NCBI GenBank assembly: GCA_040403535.1
Contig: JBBAKL010000005.1
Coordinates: 38,552-102,551, forward strand
Source of the DNA: JAHEYG01 sp040403535
GTDB lineage: Bacteria > Bacteroidota > Bacteroidia > B-17B0 > Aurantibacillaceae
DNA: 64,000 nt
Direction of reading: 5' to 3'
Shown: in pieces, positions 23,888 to 33,630 of the stretch
Position numbering within the stretch: the first letter of the stretch is position 1
How the letters are laid out: the number at the start of each line of letters is the position of its first letter
The notes under the pieces: generated by a model
Told to the model about the DNA's origin: nothing
The model's database searches: none
Seen by the model: the letters and a program-made list of their open reading frames with translations, nothing else
Translations under genes and position numbers: made by a program

Positions 23888-24769
23888 TCAATATTTACTT
23901 CCGCTCGTTCCGATATTTTCCACCGGATGCCAGGTGGTTTTGGTTTCCTGAAGGTCTTGGATTAAATAAGGATTTTGTGAATCGGCTTTGCTCCAGTCTT
24001 TATCCCAAAAAAAGACGCGCTTTACATTTAACGAAGCATTTTCTCCTATCAATTTAATTTCTTCTTTCTTGTTACGACAATAAATCAAAGCGTTAACATC
24101 CATATGAGAAGAAAAATGCGAATGCAATTCGTCCGATGTTCCGGTTAATATATTCACCACTCCTCCCGGTAAATCGGAAGTTGCTAATACCTCAGCTAAA
24201 GTAATACTGCACAATGGCATTTTTTCTGAAGCTAATACGATACAGGTATTTCCGCCTACAATTACCGGCGCAATTACGGATACTAATCCTAATAAAGATG
24301 ATTTTTCGGGAGCAATAATACTTACTACGCCCATTGGCTCAGGAACAGAAAAATTAAAATGGGAAGAAGAAACCGGATTGACACTCGAAAACAATTGCTG
24401 GTACTTATCGCACCATCCGGCATAATAAACCCAACGGTCGACAGATAACTGCACTTCTGTTTCAGCCTGTTTTTTAGTTATACCTTGTTGTACCAGTTCG
24501 TTTACAAATTGTTCTTTTCTGCCTTCCAGCATTTCAGCTATGCGGTATAAAATTTGTCCGCGATTAAAATGTGTTTTACTGCTCCATCCTGCAAATGCTG
24601 AACGGGCAGCCACCTCAGCATTACGAAAATCCTTTCTTGACGAAAGGCTTACATTGGCAATTACTTCTTTCTTTGAATTCATGAGCGGATAATAACGGCC
24701 ACTCTCAGTACGAGGAAACTGACCGCCGATATATAATTTGTAGGTTTTTAAAACTTCGATACGTGACAT
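23888..24769 (-). CDS. Truncated aldehyde dehydrogenase-like protein
   Basis: The 293-aa product aligns by eye with the N-terminal, cofactor-binding half of aldehyde dehydrogenases: YKLYIGGQFPRTESGRYYP, AFAGWSSKTHFNRGQILYRI, PEPMGVVSIIAPE, VIVGGNTCIVLASEKMPL and DLPGGVVNILTG. It ends where family members have the ELGGK glutamate; here the corresponding region reads KRVFFWDKDWS. The catalytic Cys domain is absent and no downstream ALDH fragment is visible. The frame is intact, so it could be a pseudoenzyme or partner of a full-length ALDH elsewhere. Confidence 0.75.
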   Translation of the reverse strand: MSRIEVLKTYKLYIGGQFPRTESGRYYPLMNSKKEVIANVSLSSRKDFRNAEVAARSAFAGWSSKTHFNRGQILYRIAEMLEGRKEQFVNELVQQGITKKQAETEVQLSVDRWVYYAGWCDKYQQLFSSVNPVSSSHFNFSVPEPMGVVSIIAPEKSSLLGLVSVIAPVIVGGNTCIVLASEKMPLCSITLAEVLATSDLPGGVVNILTGTSDELHSHFSSHMDVNALIYCRNKKEEIKLIGENASLNVKRVFFWDKDWSKADSQNPYLIQDLQETKTTWHPVENIGTSGSKY

Positions 24770-24790
24770 GATGAGTTAAAGGTAAGAATT

Positions 24791-25588
24791 TTACTTAAAA
24801 CACTCCCTAATAAATTGCCTTAAGGCTTTGTTAGATGCTTTAGGCGATTCTAAAAAGCCCATGTGGCCATCGTGCTCCAAATACAAGAGGTGACGGTTAC
24901 GTATTTTTTGTGATTGTTCCATCAATTGCCAGGCCGGTAACACATTGTCGTGCTCACCAATCACCATCATAATCGGATATTCTACCAATCCTAAAATTAC
25001 ACTGCGATCCGGACGGTCTTTCATGCCTTCCAAAGCGGAAATAATTCCTTGCTTTTTGGTTTTACCGGCTATTTTCGAAGCAAACGCAATCTCTTTTTTA
25101 AGGTACTTTAAATTTTTTGTGGCAAAAAGGTTTCGAATCACCTCCGTAGTATAAATACGATGATTGGCTTTTACCACTTTTATGGAACGGGTACGGTCGC
25201 GTTTTTTCTCTTCGGTATCGGCATAGGCCGTTGAATGGTACAAACAAATACCTTTGATATTATCCGGAAATAAATCGGCGAATGCTAGCGCTGCATATCC
25301 ACCCATACTATGGCCTATTAAAACATACTTTTTTAATTTCAGATGGTCAAGCACAGCCTTTAAGCTCTTGGCTAGCAAATCCATGGTGTGCACATAACCG
25401 AAATTGTCAGAGCCTCCATGACCTGGTAAATCAATTGCGATAACACGATACGATTTAGAAAGATTAATGATGGTTTGCTCCCAAATTTCGTGTGAACCTA
25501 AAAAACCATGCAGCAAAACAACCACTCTTCCTTTTCCGGTATCGGAAAACTGAATGTTACCATTTTTAAATTTTGCTGTTTTAATCAT
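24791..25588 (-). CDS. Alpha/beta-fold hydrolase
   Basis: Cytoplasmic hydrolase of 265 aa. The oxyanion region is VVLLHGFLGSHEIW, the nucleophile motif GHSMGG, the acid is in VIGEHDNVLP and the catalytic His in LEHDGHMGFLE. The substrate is unknown. It lies 7 bp downstream of the DUF1569 gene and 21 bp upstream of the truncated ALDH, so these minus-strand genes may form one operon. Confidence 0.9.
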   Translation of the reverse strand: MIKTAKFKNGNIQFSDTGKGRVVVLLHGFLGSHEIWEQTIINLSKSYRVIAIDLPGHGGSDNFGYVHTMDLLAKSLKAVLDHLKLKKYVLIGHSMGGYAALAFADLFPDNIKGICLYHSTAYADTEEKKRDRTRSIKVVKANHRIYTTEVIRNLFATKNLKYLKKEIAFASKIAGKTKKQGIISALEGMKDRPDRSVILGLVEYPIMMVIGEHDNVLPAWQLMEQSQKIRNRHLLYLEHDGHMGFLESPKASNKALRQFIRECFK

Positions 25589-25595
25589 GGTTCAA

Positions 25596-26048
25596 TTAAA
25601 CTCCAAATTGTTTTAAATGATGATCCAAATGCTTGTACTGAATAATATCCCATTCGTCTGCCGACATCGGACCAAAAAAAGAATGAGGATCTTTACTGAT
25701 TCCCTCCGGTCCTTTTGCACAAAATTCGTTTAATTTATTAATCAGTTTTTGCTTTTCTGCTTCAAAGTGCATTTCGTTTGGAAAAACAAAATTCGGATCG
25801 GTAGGTATATTTTTCGGAAACTCAACACCCGGCTTTACATATTTATTTTTAGTTACCTTGCCAAACAACAAACTTATCAGTCCGCGTTTGCCTTTGATTT
25901 CGCCATGCGCCATTTTGAGAGGAGCTGTACAATGCGCCATTAATTGCGCGGCATTCATTTTTCCCCATAAAGGTTTTGATTCGGGTGTTATTTTATTAAT
26001 CCGTGTAATTAATTCCTGAACATCATTATTTTTAAAAAGACTTTTCAT
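25596..26048 (-). CDS. DUF1569 / DinB-like protein
   Basis: Four-helix-bundle protein of the DinB-like DUF1569 family, 150 aa. Recognisable segments are WGKMNAAQLMAHCTAPLKMA near the N-terminus and the C-terminal GPMSADEWDIIQYKHLDHHL, whose His residues may bind metal. No activity is established for the family. It lies between lptB and the alpha/beta hydrolase on the same strand. Confidence 0.8.
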   Translation of the reverse strand: MKSLFKNNDVQELITRINKITPESKPLWGKMNAAQLMAHCTAPLKMAHGEIKGKRGLISLLFGKVTKNKYVKPGVEFPKNIPTDPNFVFPNEMHFEAEKQKLINKLNEFCAKGPEGISKDPHSFFGPMSADEWDIIQYKHLDHHLKQFGV

Positions 26049-26072
26049 GTTCGACGCTAATACTTTTTAAAA

Positions 26073-26798
26073 CTATTTACGCAATTCGAAATTCTGACCC
26101 AAATATACTTTACGAACTTGTTCGTCGTTGGCTAGATCCTCGGCTGTTCCCGATTTTATAACGCTTCCCGAATAGAGTAAGTATGCTCTATCAGTAATGC
26201 TCAGGGTTTCGTGTACGTTATGGTCGGTAATAAGAATGCCGATGTTTTTGTTTTTTAGTGTGCGCACCACGCTTTGAATGTCTTCTACAGCGATAGGGTC
26301 AACACCGGCGAACGGTTCATCCAATAAAATAAATTTTGGGTCAGTAGCCAGTGCCCGTGCAATTTCTGTTCGTCTTCTCTCGCCTCCTGATAATTGATCG
26401 CCTAAATTCTTACGCACATGATGCAAATGAAATTCATCCAACAGACTTTCCACTTTTGCTTCCTGCTCTTTTTTGGTAAGCTTTGTCATTTCAAGTACTG
26501 CACGTAAATTATCTTCAATGCTTAATTTACGAAAAACGGATGCTTCTTGAGGCAAATAACCAATACCAAGCTGTGCGCGACGATACATCGGCTCTTTTGT
26601 TATATCTAAATCATCTAAAAATATTTTTCCGCTATTAGGTTTAATCATGCCCACAATCATATAAAACGAAGTGGTTTTACCGGCACCATTAGGTCCCAAT
26701 AAACCCACAATTTCGCCCTGACGCACTTCAACGCTAACGTTATTAGCTACGGTGCGGCTTTTGTATTTCTTAACTAAATTTTCCGAGCGTAAAATCAT
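26073..26798 (-). CDS. lptB: LPS export ABC transporter ATPase LptB
   Basis: ATPase of the LptBFGC complex that extracts lipopolysaccharide from the inner membrane. Walker A is GPNGAGKTTSF, the signature LSGGERRRTE, Walker B FILLDEPFAGVDP and the switch His is in ITDHNVHETL. At 241 aa it is normal length, and residues such as VGLLGPN and QEASVFRKLS are LptB-like. It follows the DUF5686 outer-membrane protein gene with a 2-nt gap. Confidence 0.95.
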   Translation of the reverse strand: MILRSENLVKKYKSRTVANNVSVEVRQGEIVGLLGPNGAGKTTSFYMIVGMIKPNSGKIFLDDLDITKEPMYRRAQLGIGYLPQEASVFRKLSIEDNLRAVLEMTKLTKKEQEAKVESLLDEFHLHHVRKNLGDQLSGGERRRTEIARALATDPKFILLDEPFAGVDPIAVEDIQSVVRTLKNKNIGILITDHNVHETLSITDRAYLLYSGSVIKSGTAEDLANDEQVRKVYLGQNFELRK

Positions 26799-26800
26799 TT

Positions 26801-29275
26801 TTATAAAGATAATTGGAAGCTGAATTTAAATCCGAAGTTTTCGATTGGGTTGGGTCTGGGGTACGTTAGTCGCCACAACACATCAAATCTGAACAATTTA
26901 AAAATATTCTCTACTCCAACCGTTGCCTCCATATATGGCAAATCGGTATCAAATGTGCGTAAGGTTGTAGGAAATATTAATGGTTTGCGGTTTTTTGAAT
27001 CAATGCTGCCATAAGCCGCTTTTGCGGTAACCACTTCGCGCCATTTCAATTTACGTAATAAAGGTATTTTATTTAAAAACAATCCTTCAAAATGGTGAGA
27101 TATTTCGGCAGTTACAAACTGATCGCTTGCAAATTCATAATAACGCATCATATTAAACGCTGTTTGATCATAAACATATGTTTCATTTCCACCATGCAAT
27201 TCCAATAAAGGAAAAGGAACAATTCCCCAAATTTTTCCGCCCGTTAAGCTAATATCGGTATATCCCAATATTGGCGTTAAGCGAACCCTGTCAGAAACAT
27301 TAACGACTAACTTCTGATAATCGTATTCTCCGCTAAATACATTTTGTAATGATTTAGCATAATTTAACCTCAGCACAGGATACGTAGTTCCTAAACTAAC
27401 ACGATTGAAAAAATCGCCAACAAATTTTTCTTTATAGGCGAATCTAAAATTTAATCGCGCTTCGGTATTAATAATTTCTTCTTTCTGGGATATTGCGCCG
27501 TCGTTTTTATAATATTCATATTTGTTGGTGCCTAACGGAGTAAATACATTGCCTGCCAGTGTAAATCTGGTAGTGAGTCCAGGTAACCATTCACGCTCAT
27601 AATACGCCTGTGTGTTTTGTACACGGGTTAAATTAGTTAAAGGATTAACACGTAAAAAAGATGCAAAAATATTGTCTTGTGAAAATCCATTGGATCCTTG
27701 TCCTAAAATTTCATAATCGTTGCGGTAAGACATGCCCACAATCTGACGTCGTGGTTTCTTTGATAAGAATGATCTGAAACCTAAATGATATTTCCAAGCC
27801 TCATCATTTGTTCCATAGGCAACATATCCGCTAAGTTCAAACCACTTGCTGAAAATTTTGCTGGTTCTTCCGCCTAATCTTAAACGCAGTCCCTCTACCC
27901 TGTTGTAGCTAACCATATTAAAATACGGACCTATTTCAAAATTATTTGCCTTTCCATATCCAGTAACAATCATATAGAAGATATCAACCCAGGTTTTATA
28001 AATTGGTAATGTTTGAATGGTATCAATCATTTTATAAATCTTTATTTCACGCGCCGATAAACTATCGTGTCTGTTCTGCAGCCAGTATTCGTCCGATTTT
28101 TTTTCAGCGTTTTCTTCCACATCGATTTTATCTCCGAGGTCATAAAAACCAACCTCTTTCGGCTTGTTTAAAACCATTTTTTTATACGAGGCTGTTTTAC
28201 GTCCATAAAAACCCAAAGCGTTTTTTGTTGGAGCAAAATCTATCACCAAACGGTCTTTTGATAACATCCAGGTGCTATCTAAATAAGTAAATTCCTGAAC
28301 AACATTAGCTGTGTTAATGAAGTTAACATTAGCGTCTTTCGGCATTGCCATTTCCAATCGCTTAACGCCCCAGGTAGTATCGGCTATCCAAACGTTTCCG
28401 GTAAATGAAAGCTCTTGTGGTCGGCGTGGCTTGAAGCGGATATGATAACACCAGTTATTTCCGATAAAAGAACTGTCTTCGAGATAATACTTATAATAAA
28501 AAAAACCGTTATCGGAAATCGGACTAGCAAACTGCTTATTGAAAACAAGAATATTGTTATTATAAACATTTATGTTTTGATACATATCTCCCATTACGGA
28601 AGAAATACTGGAGTTTTCAATGCCTGTTACTTTGGTGGCTTTTACCACTTCTCGCTTTCGGCGAGGGTCACTTAAGTAATATAAATCTGAAATGTTTTCA
28701 ATCATGAAAAACGGTAAAGAAGGTTTTTCACCACTAAATGTGCTATCAACGTTATCAAAAACGAACTTGATAGGTTTTAAAGCTTTTTTCTCGCGCATTT
28801 CTTTTGGAATACGTGTTAAATCAAATTCCACTTTGTTATAAGCCTCGTATTCATAGGATTTCAATTTATCGCGATCGTTATTTTCTTTATTAGCAATTAC
28901 ATTCCGGATAATTCGGTGAGCGGGATTTTCTCCGGCTTTAACTGTTACTTCTTCCAGCGATACCCCTTCGTTTGTAAGTGGCATATTAATTTCCTGCACC
29001 TGTAAATTCTTGTTTATTTTACGTGATAATCGTTTAAAGCCTACGTAGGTGGCAATAAGCGAATCGCCTAATTTGGAGGTTTTAATTAGAAAGTTGCCAT
29101 CAAAATCAGTTTGGGCGCCAATAGTGGTTCCTTTTATTATAATTGGAACAAATGGGAGCGGCTCTTTATTCTCAGTGTTAAATACTTTTCCGCGTATGGT
29201 GTATTCCTGCGAAAATAGTCGTGTTGCCAGACTAAAAAACAAGAAAATTATTAGTGCAATTTTACCAATGCGCAT
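26801..29275 (-). CDS. DUF5686 outer-membrane protein with CarboxypepD_reg-like domain
   Basis: Outer-membrane protein of 824 aa typical of Bacteroidota. A signal peptide (ending near LFSQEY) precedes a carboxypeptidase-regulatory-like beta sandwich (YTIRGKVFNTENKEPLPF, residues about 24-105). The DUF5686 region and a C-terminal part rich in alternating aromatic residues follow, ending in FGFKFSFQLSL, as beta-barrels do. It is upstream of lptB with a 2-nt gap, which suggests an envelope biogenesis context. Function not known. Confidence 0.85.
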   Translation of the reverse strand: MRIGKIALIIFLFFSLATRLFSQEYTIRGKVFNTENKEPLPFVPIIIKGTTIGAQTDFDGNFLIKTSKLGDSLIATYVGFKRLSRKINKNLQVQEINMPLTNEGVSLEEVTVKAGENPAHRIIRNVIANKENNDRDKLKSYEYEAYNKVEFDLTRIPKEMREKKALKPIKFVFDNVDSTFSGEKPSLPFFMIENISDLYYLSDPRRKREVVKATKVTGIENSSISSVMGDMYQNINVYNNNILVFNKQFASPISDNGFFYYKYYLEDSSFIGNNWCYHIRFKPRRPQELSFTGNVWIADTTWGVKRLEMAMPKDANVNFINTANVVQEFTYLDSTWMLSKDRLVIDFAPTKNALGFYGRKTASYKKMVLNKPKEVGFYDLGDKIDVEENAEKKSDEYWLQNRHDSLSAREIKIYKMIDTIQTLPIYKTWVDIFYMIVTGYGKANNFEIGPYFNMVSYNRVEGLRLRLGGRTSKIFSKWFELSGYVAYGTNDEAWKYHLGFRSFLSKKPRRQIVGMSYRNDYEILGQGSNGFSQDNIFASFLRVNPLTNLTRVQNTQAYYEREWLPGLTTRFTLAGNVFTPLGTNKYEYYKNDGAISQKEEIINTEARLNFRFAYKEKFVGDFFNRVSLGTTYPVLRLNYAKSLQNVFSGEYDYQKLVVNVSDRVRLTPILGYTDISLTGGKIWGIVPFPLLELHGGNETYVYDQTAFNMMRYYEFASDQFVTAEISHHFEGLFLNKIPLLRKLKWREVVTAKAAYGSIDSKNRKPLIFPTTLRTFDTDLPYMEATVGVENIFKLFRFDVLWRLTYPRPNPIENFGFKFSFQLSL

Positions 29276-29410
29276 AGAGGTTTAAAGATAGTAAATAGCC
29301 CATCATGTTGCAAAAGAACATTTTTAATTCTTAACAATTTTAGCACTTCGTTGTTTAATAGAATACCTGATCTTGCTAAACGGTTATAAAATGAGTATTT
29401 TTAATGCCTT

Positions 29411-30931
29411 ATGAAAAAATATGATGCTGTAATAATTGGTAGTGGCCTGGGTGGTTTAACCACAGCATTTATATTGGCTAAAGAAGGCATGCGGGTATGT
29501 GTTCTTGAAAAAAACCGGCAAATTGGCGGCACTTTACAAATCTTTAGCAGAGACAAAAGTATTTTTGACACCGGCGTTCATTATATAGGCGGGCTGGATA
29601 AGGGCCAAAATTTATACCGTTACTTCAAATATTTTGGGTTAATGGATGTTCTTAAGCTGTATAAACTGGATGAAAACGGTTATGACGTTATTTCTTTCCG
29701 TGGCGATGCCAATCATTATCCCCACGCTCAGGGTTATGACAACTTTGTTGAGCAATTAGCTCGCATTTTCCCTAACGAAACGGATAACCTAAAGCTTTAC
29801 ATAGATAAAATAAGAGAGGTGTGTAAAGCTTTTCCGCTATATAACTTAGAAAGCAGTAAAAAAGAATTTGAGGGAGCCTGGTATTTAAATACAGACTCCC
29901 GAACATTTATAGAAAGTGTAATTAAAGATCCCAAACTTCGGATGGTATTGGGCGGAAGCAATATGCTTTATGCGGGACTAGAAGGGAAAACGCCATTTTA
30001 CGTTCATGCACTTGTTGTAAATTCCTATATAGAAAGTTCGTATCGCTGTATTGATGGCAGCTCACAAATAGCCAAACATTTATCGGACTCTATTAAAAAA
30101 ATGGGAGGTGAAGTATTTAATTATTCGGAAGCAAAAAAATTTCATTTTAACGGAGAAGAAATTGAATCCGTAGAGTTAGCAAATGGCGAACGGGTTGAAG
30201 GGAATTTGTTTATTTCGGCTATTGATTTGAGTAAAACAGTTGACATGGTGGAGGGAACACAACTCCGAAAAGCTTTTAAAAACCGCATTCACAGTCTTGA
30301 AAACTCAACTTCTTCATTTATAGTTTCGGCTGTTGCAAACCACAATAGTATTCCGTTACTGAAACATAATATCTATCATTATACAGTTCCTAATGTTTGG
30401 AGCAGTCCAAGCTATTCAAGCCAAAGCTGGCCGGAGAGTATTGGTGTTTTTGGCACTAGCAGTTCAAAAAACCCCGGCTTTACCGAGAATTTTATTGCAA
30501 TGAGTTACATGAACTATGATGAGTGTAAAAAGTGGGAAAACACCTTTCGTACCATTCCTAATTACGACGAAGAACGCGGCGATGGATACGAAGAATTTAA
30601 ACTTGAAAAGGCGGAAAAAATATTGAATGTTCTTTATGAAAGAATGCCTGATTGGAAAGGAAAAATAAAATCATTTACTTGTTCAACCCCATTAACCTTT
30701 CGCGATTATATTGGGTCCCGCGATGGGAATTTATATGGAGTGCTGAAAGATTATAATGCGCCTATGAAATCGTTTATAGCGCCACGAACCAAAATTGCAA
30801 ACTTGTATTTGGCCGGACAAAACATCAACCTGCATGGCGTTATGGGTGTAACCGTAAACTCTATTGTAACCACCAGTGAGATTTTAGGCCATCCGTATTT
30901 AATAAACAAAATCCGAAAAGAAACGGAATAA
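29411..30931 (+). CDS. FAD-dependent CrtI/RetSat-like oxidoreductase
   Basis: Flavoprotein of 506 aa. The Rossmann FAD motif is DAVIIGSGLGGLTTAFILAK, followed by VLEKNRQIGG. The C-terminal FAD-contact region is LYLAGQNINLHGVMGVT. Overall layout matches the phytoene-desaturase/carotenoid-isomerase/retinol-saturase superfamily. The substrate (carotenoid, retinoid or other lipid) cannot be decided. No other carotenoid genes are in the window. Its stop is 1 bp before the stop of the convergent esterase gene. Confidence 0.85.
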   Translation: MKKYDAVIIGSGLGGLTTAFILAKEGMRVCVLEKNRQIGGTLQIFSRDKSIFDTGVHYIGGLDKGQNLYRYFKYFGLMDVLKLYKLDENGYDVISFRGDANHYPHAQGYDNFVEQLARIFPNETDNLKLYIDKIREVCKAFPLYNLESSKKEFEGAWYLNTDSRTFIESVIKDPKLRMVLGGSNMLYAGLEGKTPFYVHALVVNSYIESSYRCIDGSSQIAKHLSDSIKKMGGEVFNYSEAKKFHFNGEEIESVELANGERVEGNLFISAIDLSKTVDMVEGTQLRKAFKNRIHSLENSTSSFIVSAVANHNSIPLLKHNIYHYTVPNVWSSPSYSSQSWPESIGVFGTSSSKNPGFTENFIAMSYMNYDECKKWENTFRTIPNYDEERGDGYEEFKLEKAEKILNVLYERMPDWKGKIKSFTCSTPLTFRDYIGSRDGNLYGVLKDYNAPMKSFIAPRTKIANLYLAGQNINLHGVMGVTVNSIVTTSEILGHPYLINKIRKETE

Positions 30932-30932
30932 A

Positions 30933-32135
30933 CTATTTTACTTTAATGTACAGTGGTTTTCGTTTATAAAGGCAGCCATCAGCTCCTTTTTCTAAAACAG
31001 AAACTTTACAGTCGGAATTTTTAAAACTAACGGTTATTATATTGCTGTTTTTGTTTTCTTTTAATATTCCGTTACCTGTGATTTCCCATTTATATACACT
31101 GCCGGTATTTGAGCTCACTTTTAATTCGATGTTTTCCGAATTAGCCTTCACAATCGGAGGCCCCTGTATTTCCCAATCCGGAACAAGACCAAATTCACAC
31201 GCGGCATAAAATGTACCGTAGAAGTTTTTTATTGTACCGAATAAGCCGCTTTTCCCTCCCTGATTGTTACAAGAGCCCGGATCAACCGGAATAGCATGGC
31301 CCATTTTATGAATGCGGTAAAACACCACTACCTCTTCATCAGTCGTGTTTAAATACGCCAATCGTTCAATATCGCGCTTACCAATAAACGCGGAGTCGAT
31401 CCTGTCCGGAATAGTGTCGGTTTTATGCAGAGCTGTCCATTGCTCAATTGTTTCGTGTGCGTTTTTAATATTTACAACAGGGTCCGCTGTACCATGAAAT
31501 ACAATAGTCTTTGGATACTTGCCTTTAAAAGCAGGGTTTTCACGCCAAACCAATTCCTTCCATTCATCCGGTGTTTTATTGACACCCCACAACATACTTC
31601 CAGAGGAGGAAAAAATATTGTTACCGGGTTTATAAGGAGCGCCGGCAAAAATTGCCGCGACTTTAAACATGCCCGGTTGTGTTGCAATCATCACTACGCT
31701 CATTGCTGCACCTGCCGATAAACCTGTTACAAAAACGGAATCTTTGTTTAATTGAAATTTCTTAATCATAAACTCCACCATTTGTCTAATGCTTTCGCAC
31801 TCGCCTTTTCCACGTTCAATTTCATTATTCTTAAACCAATTAAAGCAGTGTGATGGATTATTAGGAAAACGCTGTTGAGGGTAAGCCACATAAAAGCCAT
31901 ATTTATCGGCCAGTTGGTTCCAGCCTGTTAGCTCTGCTACGGCGTTAGCGCCCTGTGAGCAACCGTGCATGACGACCACCAGTGGCTTGCCGGGCTGAGC
32001 GTTTTTTGGCGCATAATAAAACAAACTTAGGTTACCAGGATTGGTGCCAAAATCCATAATTTCCTGAGATAACGGTTGACAAACAAAGGTTTGAGTAAAT
32101 AAATTCAGTATAAATATGAAAATGGCTTTTTTCAT
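30933..32135 (-). CDS. Secreted PHB-depolymerase-type esterase
   Basis: Exported alpha/beta hydrolase of the poly(3-hydroxybutyrate) depolymerase / Esterase_phd family. The signal peptide is MKKAIFIFILNLFTQTFVCQ. Core motifs are VVVMHGCSQGANA (oxyanion), GLSAGAAMSVV (nucleophile Ser), HGTADPVVNI (Asp) and KMGHAIPVDPG (His). The C-terminal 80 residues form a beta-rich extra domain (KWEITGNGILKENKNS). Esters of plant or bacterial polymers are plausible substrates. The ATG abuts the T-run of the upstream terminator. Confidence 0.85.
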   Translation of the reverse strand: MKKAIFIFILNLFTQTFVCQPLSQEIMDFGTNPGNLSLFYYAPKNAQPGKPLVVVMHGCSQGANAVAELTGWNQLADKYGFYVAYPQQRFPNNPSHCFNWFKNNEIERGKGECESIRQMVEFMIKKFQLNKDSVFVTGLSAGAAMSVVMIATQPGMFKVAAIFAGAPYKPGNNIFSSSGSMLWGVNKTPDEWKELVWRENPAFKGKYPKTIVFHGTADPVVNIKNAHETIEQWTALHKTDTIPDRIDSAFIGKRDIERLAYLNTTDEEVVVFYRIHKMGHAIPVDPGSCNNQGGKSGLFGTIKNFYGTFYAACEFGLVPDWEIQGPPIVKANSENIELKVSSNTGSVYKWEITGNGILKENKNSNIITVSFKNSDCKVSVLEKGADGCLYKRKPLYIKVK

Positions 32136-32170
32136 AAAAAAACCCCGCTACTTTTAAAAAAGAGGCGGGG
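32136..32170 (-). terminator. Intrinsic terminator of trigger factor gene
   Basis: On the minus strand the stem GCCCCGC...GCGGGG is followed by seven T. It lies 20 bp after the trigger-factor stop codon. The T-run directly touches the ATG of the esterase gene, leaving no room for a separate leader. Confidence 0.8.
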
Positions 32171-32190
32171 CTTATTGGGGTTTTGAGTGA

Positions 32191-33531
32191 TTAATTACTT
32201 ATTCCGAAAAACTCGTTATAAGAAACTTCTTTATTGTCGAGCTTACAGTTATTTTTTATTAGATCGAGAACTTTTTTAGCATAAAGATTTTCAAAAATCT
32301 TTTGCGCTTCCTTCTCGCGGCTTAATAAATCTTTCGCGATTTTATTTACATCCTCATCGGTTGGGGTTTGACCATAACGAGCATATTCGCCTTGAATAAA
32401 AGCTTTCGCTTCTACAGTCGCCTCTTCAGGACTTACAATGATGTTATTATCCTTAATGATTTTGTTTTCAATTAAACGCCATTTCATAGAGTTAGCATAT
32501 TCAGGATATTCCTTCTCTAATTGTTCTTCTGATAAAGGCTTTTCGTTAACTGCCATTAGCCAACGTTTTAAAAACTCGTCAGGCAACTGAAGGTTTAATT
32601 TTGAAACCAATGTCTTTTCAATTTCCTTACGTAAATCGCGGTCGCTATCCTGATTGAACATTAAGCCCAGTTCTTCTTTTATTTTATTTCTGAATTCCTC
32701 TTCAGAATTTATTTTACCCGCTCCATAAAGCTTATCAAATAATTCTTGATTCAAGTCAGCATCTTCTAAACGAGCAATGTTTTTTACTGTTAATTGGATA
32801 TTACCATTGAATGCTTCTGCCACCTCTTTATCAATTCCTAAAGAAATGGATTTATCAAGCGCGGTTTCGTAAAGCTCATTTACATTAATCACTAATTTGT
32901 CTTCTTTTTTAAGACCAATTAATTTCTTTTTCATTGCTTCGTTTTTTAAACGATCAACGCCAACGCTTGTCGATTTAAAAATACCACCAGGTACAATATT
33001 ATTTTCTCCGTCTAATTCAACAATATCAACAAACAATACGTCTTTTTCGCCTGCAACATCAGGGTTTACTGATTTACCATAGTTACGACGTACGTCTTTT
33101 AAATATTTTTCTACTAATTCTTCATCCACTTTTACTTTTTTGTAAGTAAACGTGTGTGTGCTGTCGACTTTAAAATCAAATTGAGGTGCTAAACCTAATT
33201 CATAGGTAAATGTGAAATCTTTTTGATTGTTCCAGTCTACCGGCATTTGTTCTTTTGGCATTGGATTGCCTAATATTTCAATACTGTTTTCAGTAATATA
33301 ATTATGAAGCGTATCGTTTAATATTTTATTTAACTCTTCTACTAAAATAGAAGTGCCATATTGTTTTTTAATTAATCCGGTTGGAACTTTACCGGGACGG
33401 AAACCCGGCATTGCAGCGCTGCGCTGTACTTTTTTTATAGCATCGTTTACTTTCTCTTCGTAATCGCTCGGGCCAAGATTGATAATAATTTCGGCGTTTA
33501 AGCTATCAATGTCTTTCTTAGAAATGTTCAT
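32191..33531 (-). CDS. tig: Trigger factor-like ribosome-associated chaperone
   Basis: Ribosome-bound peptidyl-prolyl isomerase-type chaperone, 446 aa. The N-terminal ribosome-binding domain contains the signature MPGFRPGKVPTGLIKKQYG. The central FKBP-like domain is divergent, as in other Bacteroidota, and the C-terminal helical arms include LPDEFLKRWLM. I prefer ATG 33531 (MNISKKDI); an in-frame ATG 6 nt upstream is equally possible. A strong terminator follows. Confidence 0.9.
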   Translation of the reverse strand: MNISKKDIDSLNAEIIINLGPSDYEEKVNDAIKKVQRSAAMPGFRPGKVPTGLIKKQYGTSILVEELNKILNDTLHNYITENSIEILGNPMPKEQMPVDWNNQKDFTFTYELGLAPQFDFKVDSTHTFTYKKVKVDEELVEKYLKDVRRNYGKSVNPDVAGEKDVLFVDIVELDGENNIVPGGIFKSTSVGVDRLKNEAMKKKLIGLKKEDKLVINVNELYETALDKSISLGIDKEVAEAFNGNIQLTVKNIARLEDADLNQELFDKLYGAGKINSEEEFRNKIKEELGLMFNQDSDRDLRKEIEKTLVSKLNLQLPDEFLKRWLMAVNEKPLSEEQLEKEYPEYANSMKWRLIENKIIKDNNIIVSPEEATVEAKAFIQGEYARYGQTPTDEDVNKIAKDLLSREKEAQKIFENLYAKKVLDLIKNNCKLDNKEVSYNEFFGISN

Positions 33532-33630
33532 GGGCATATTGCTTATTTTTAATAATCAGGGCTGCAAAAATAAACAATATTTTAATAGTAAATGGCCTGA
33601 AAAACAGGTTTTTAAATTAAAAGGATAAAA

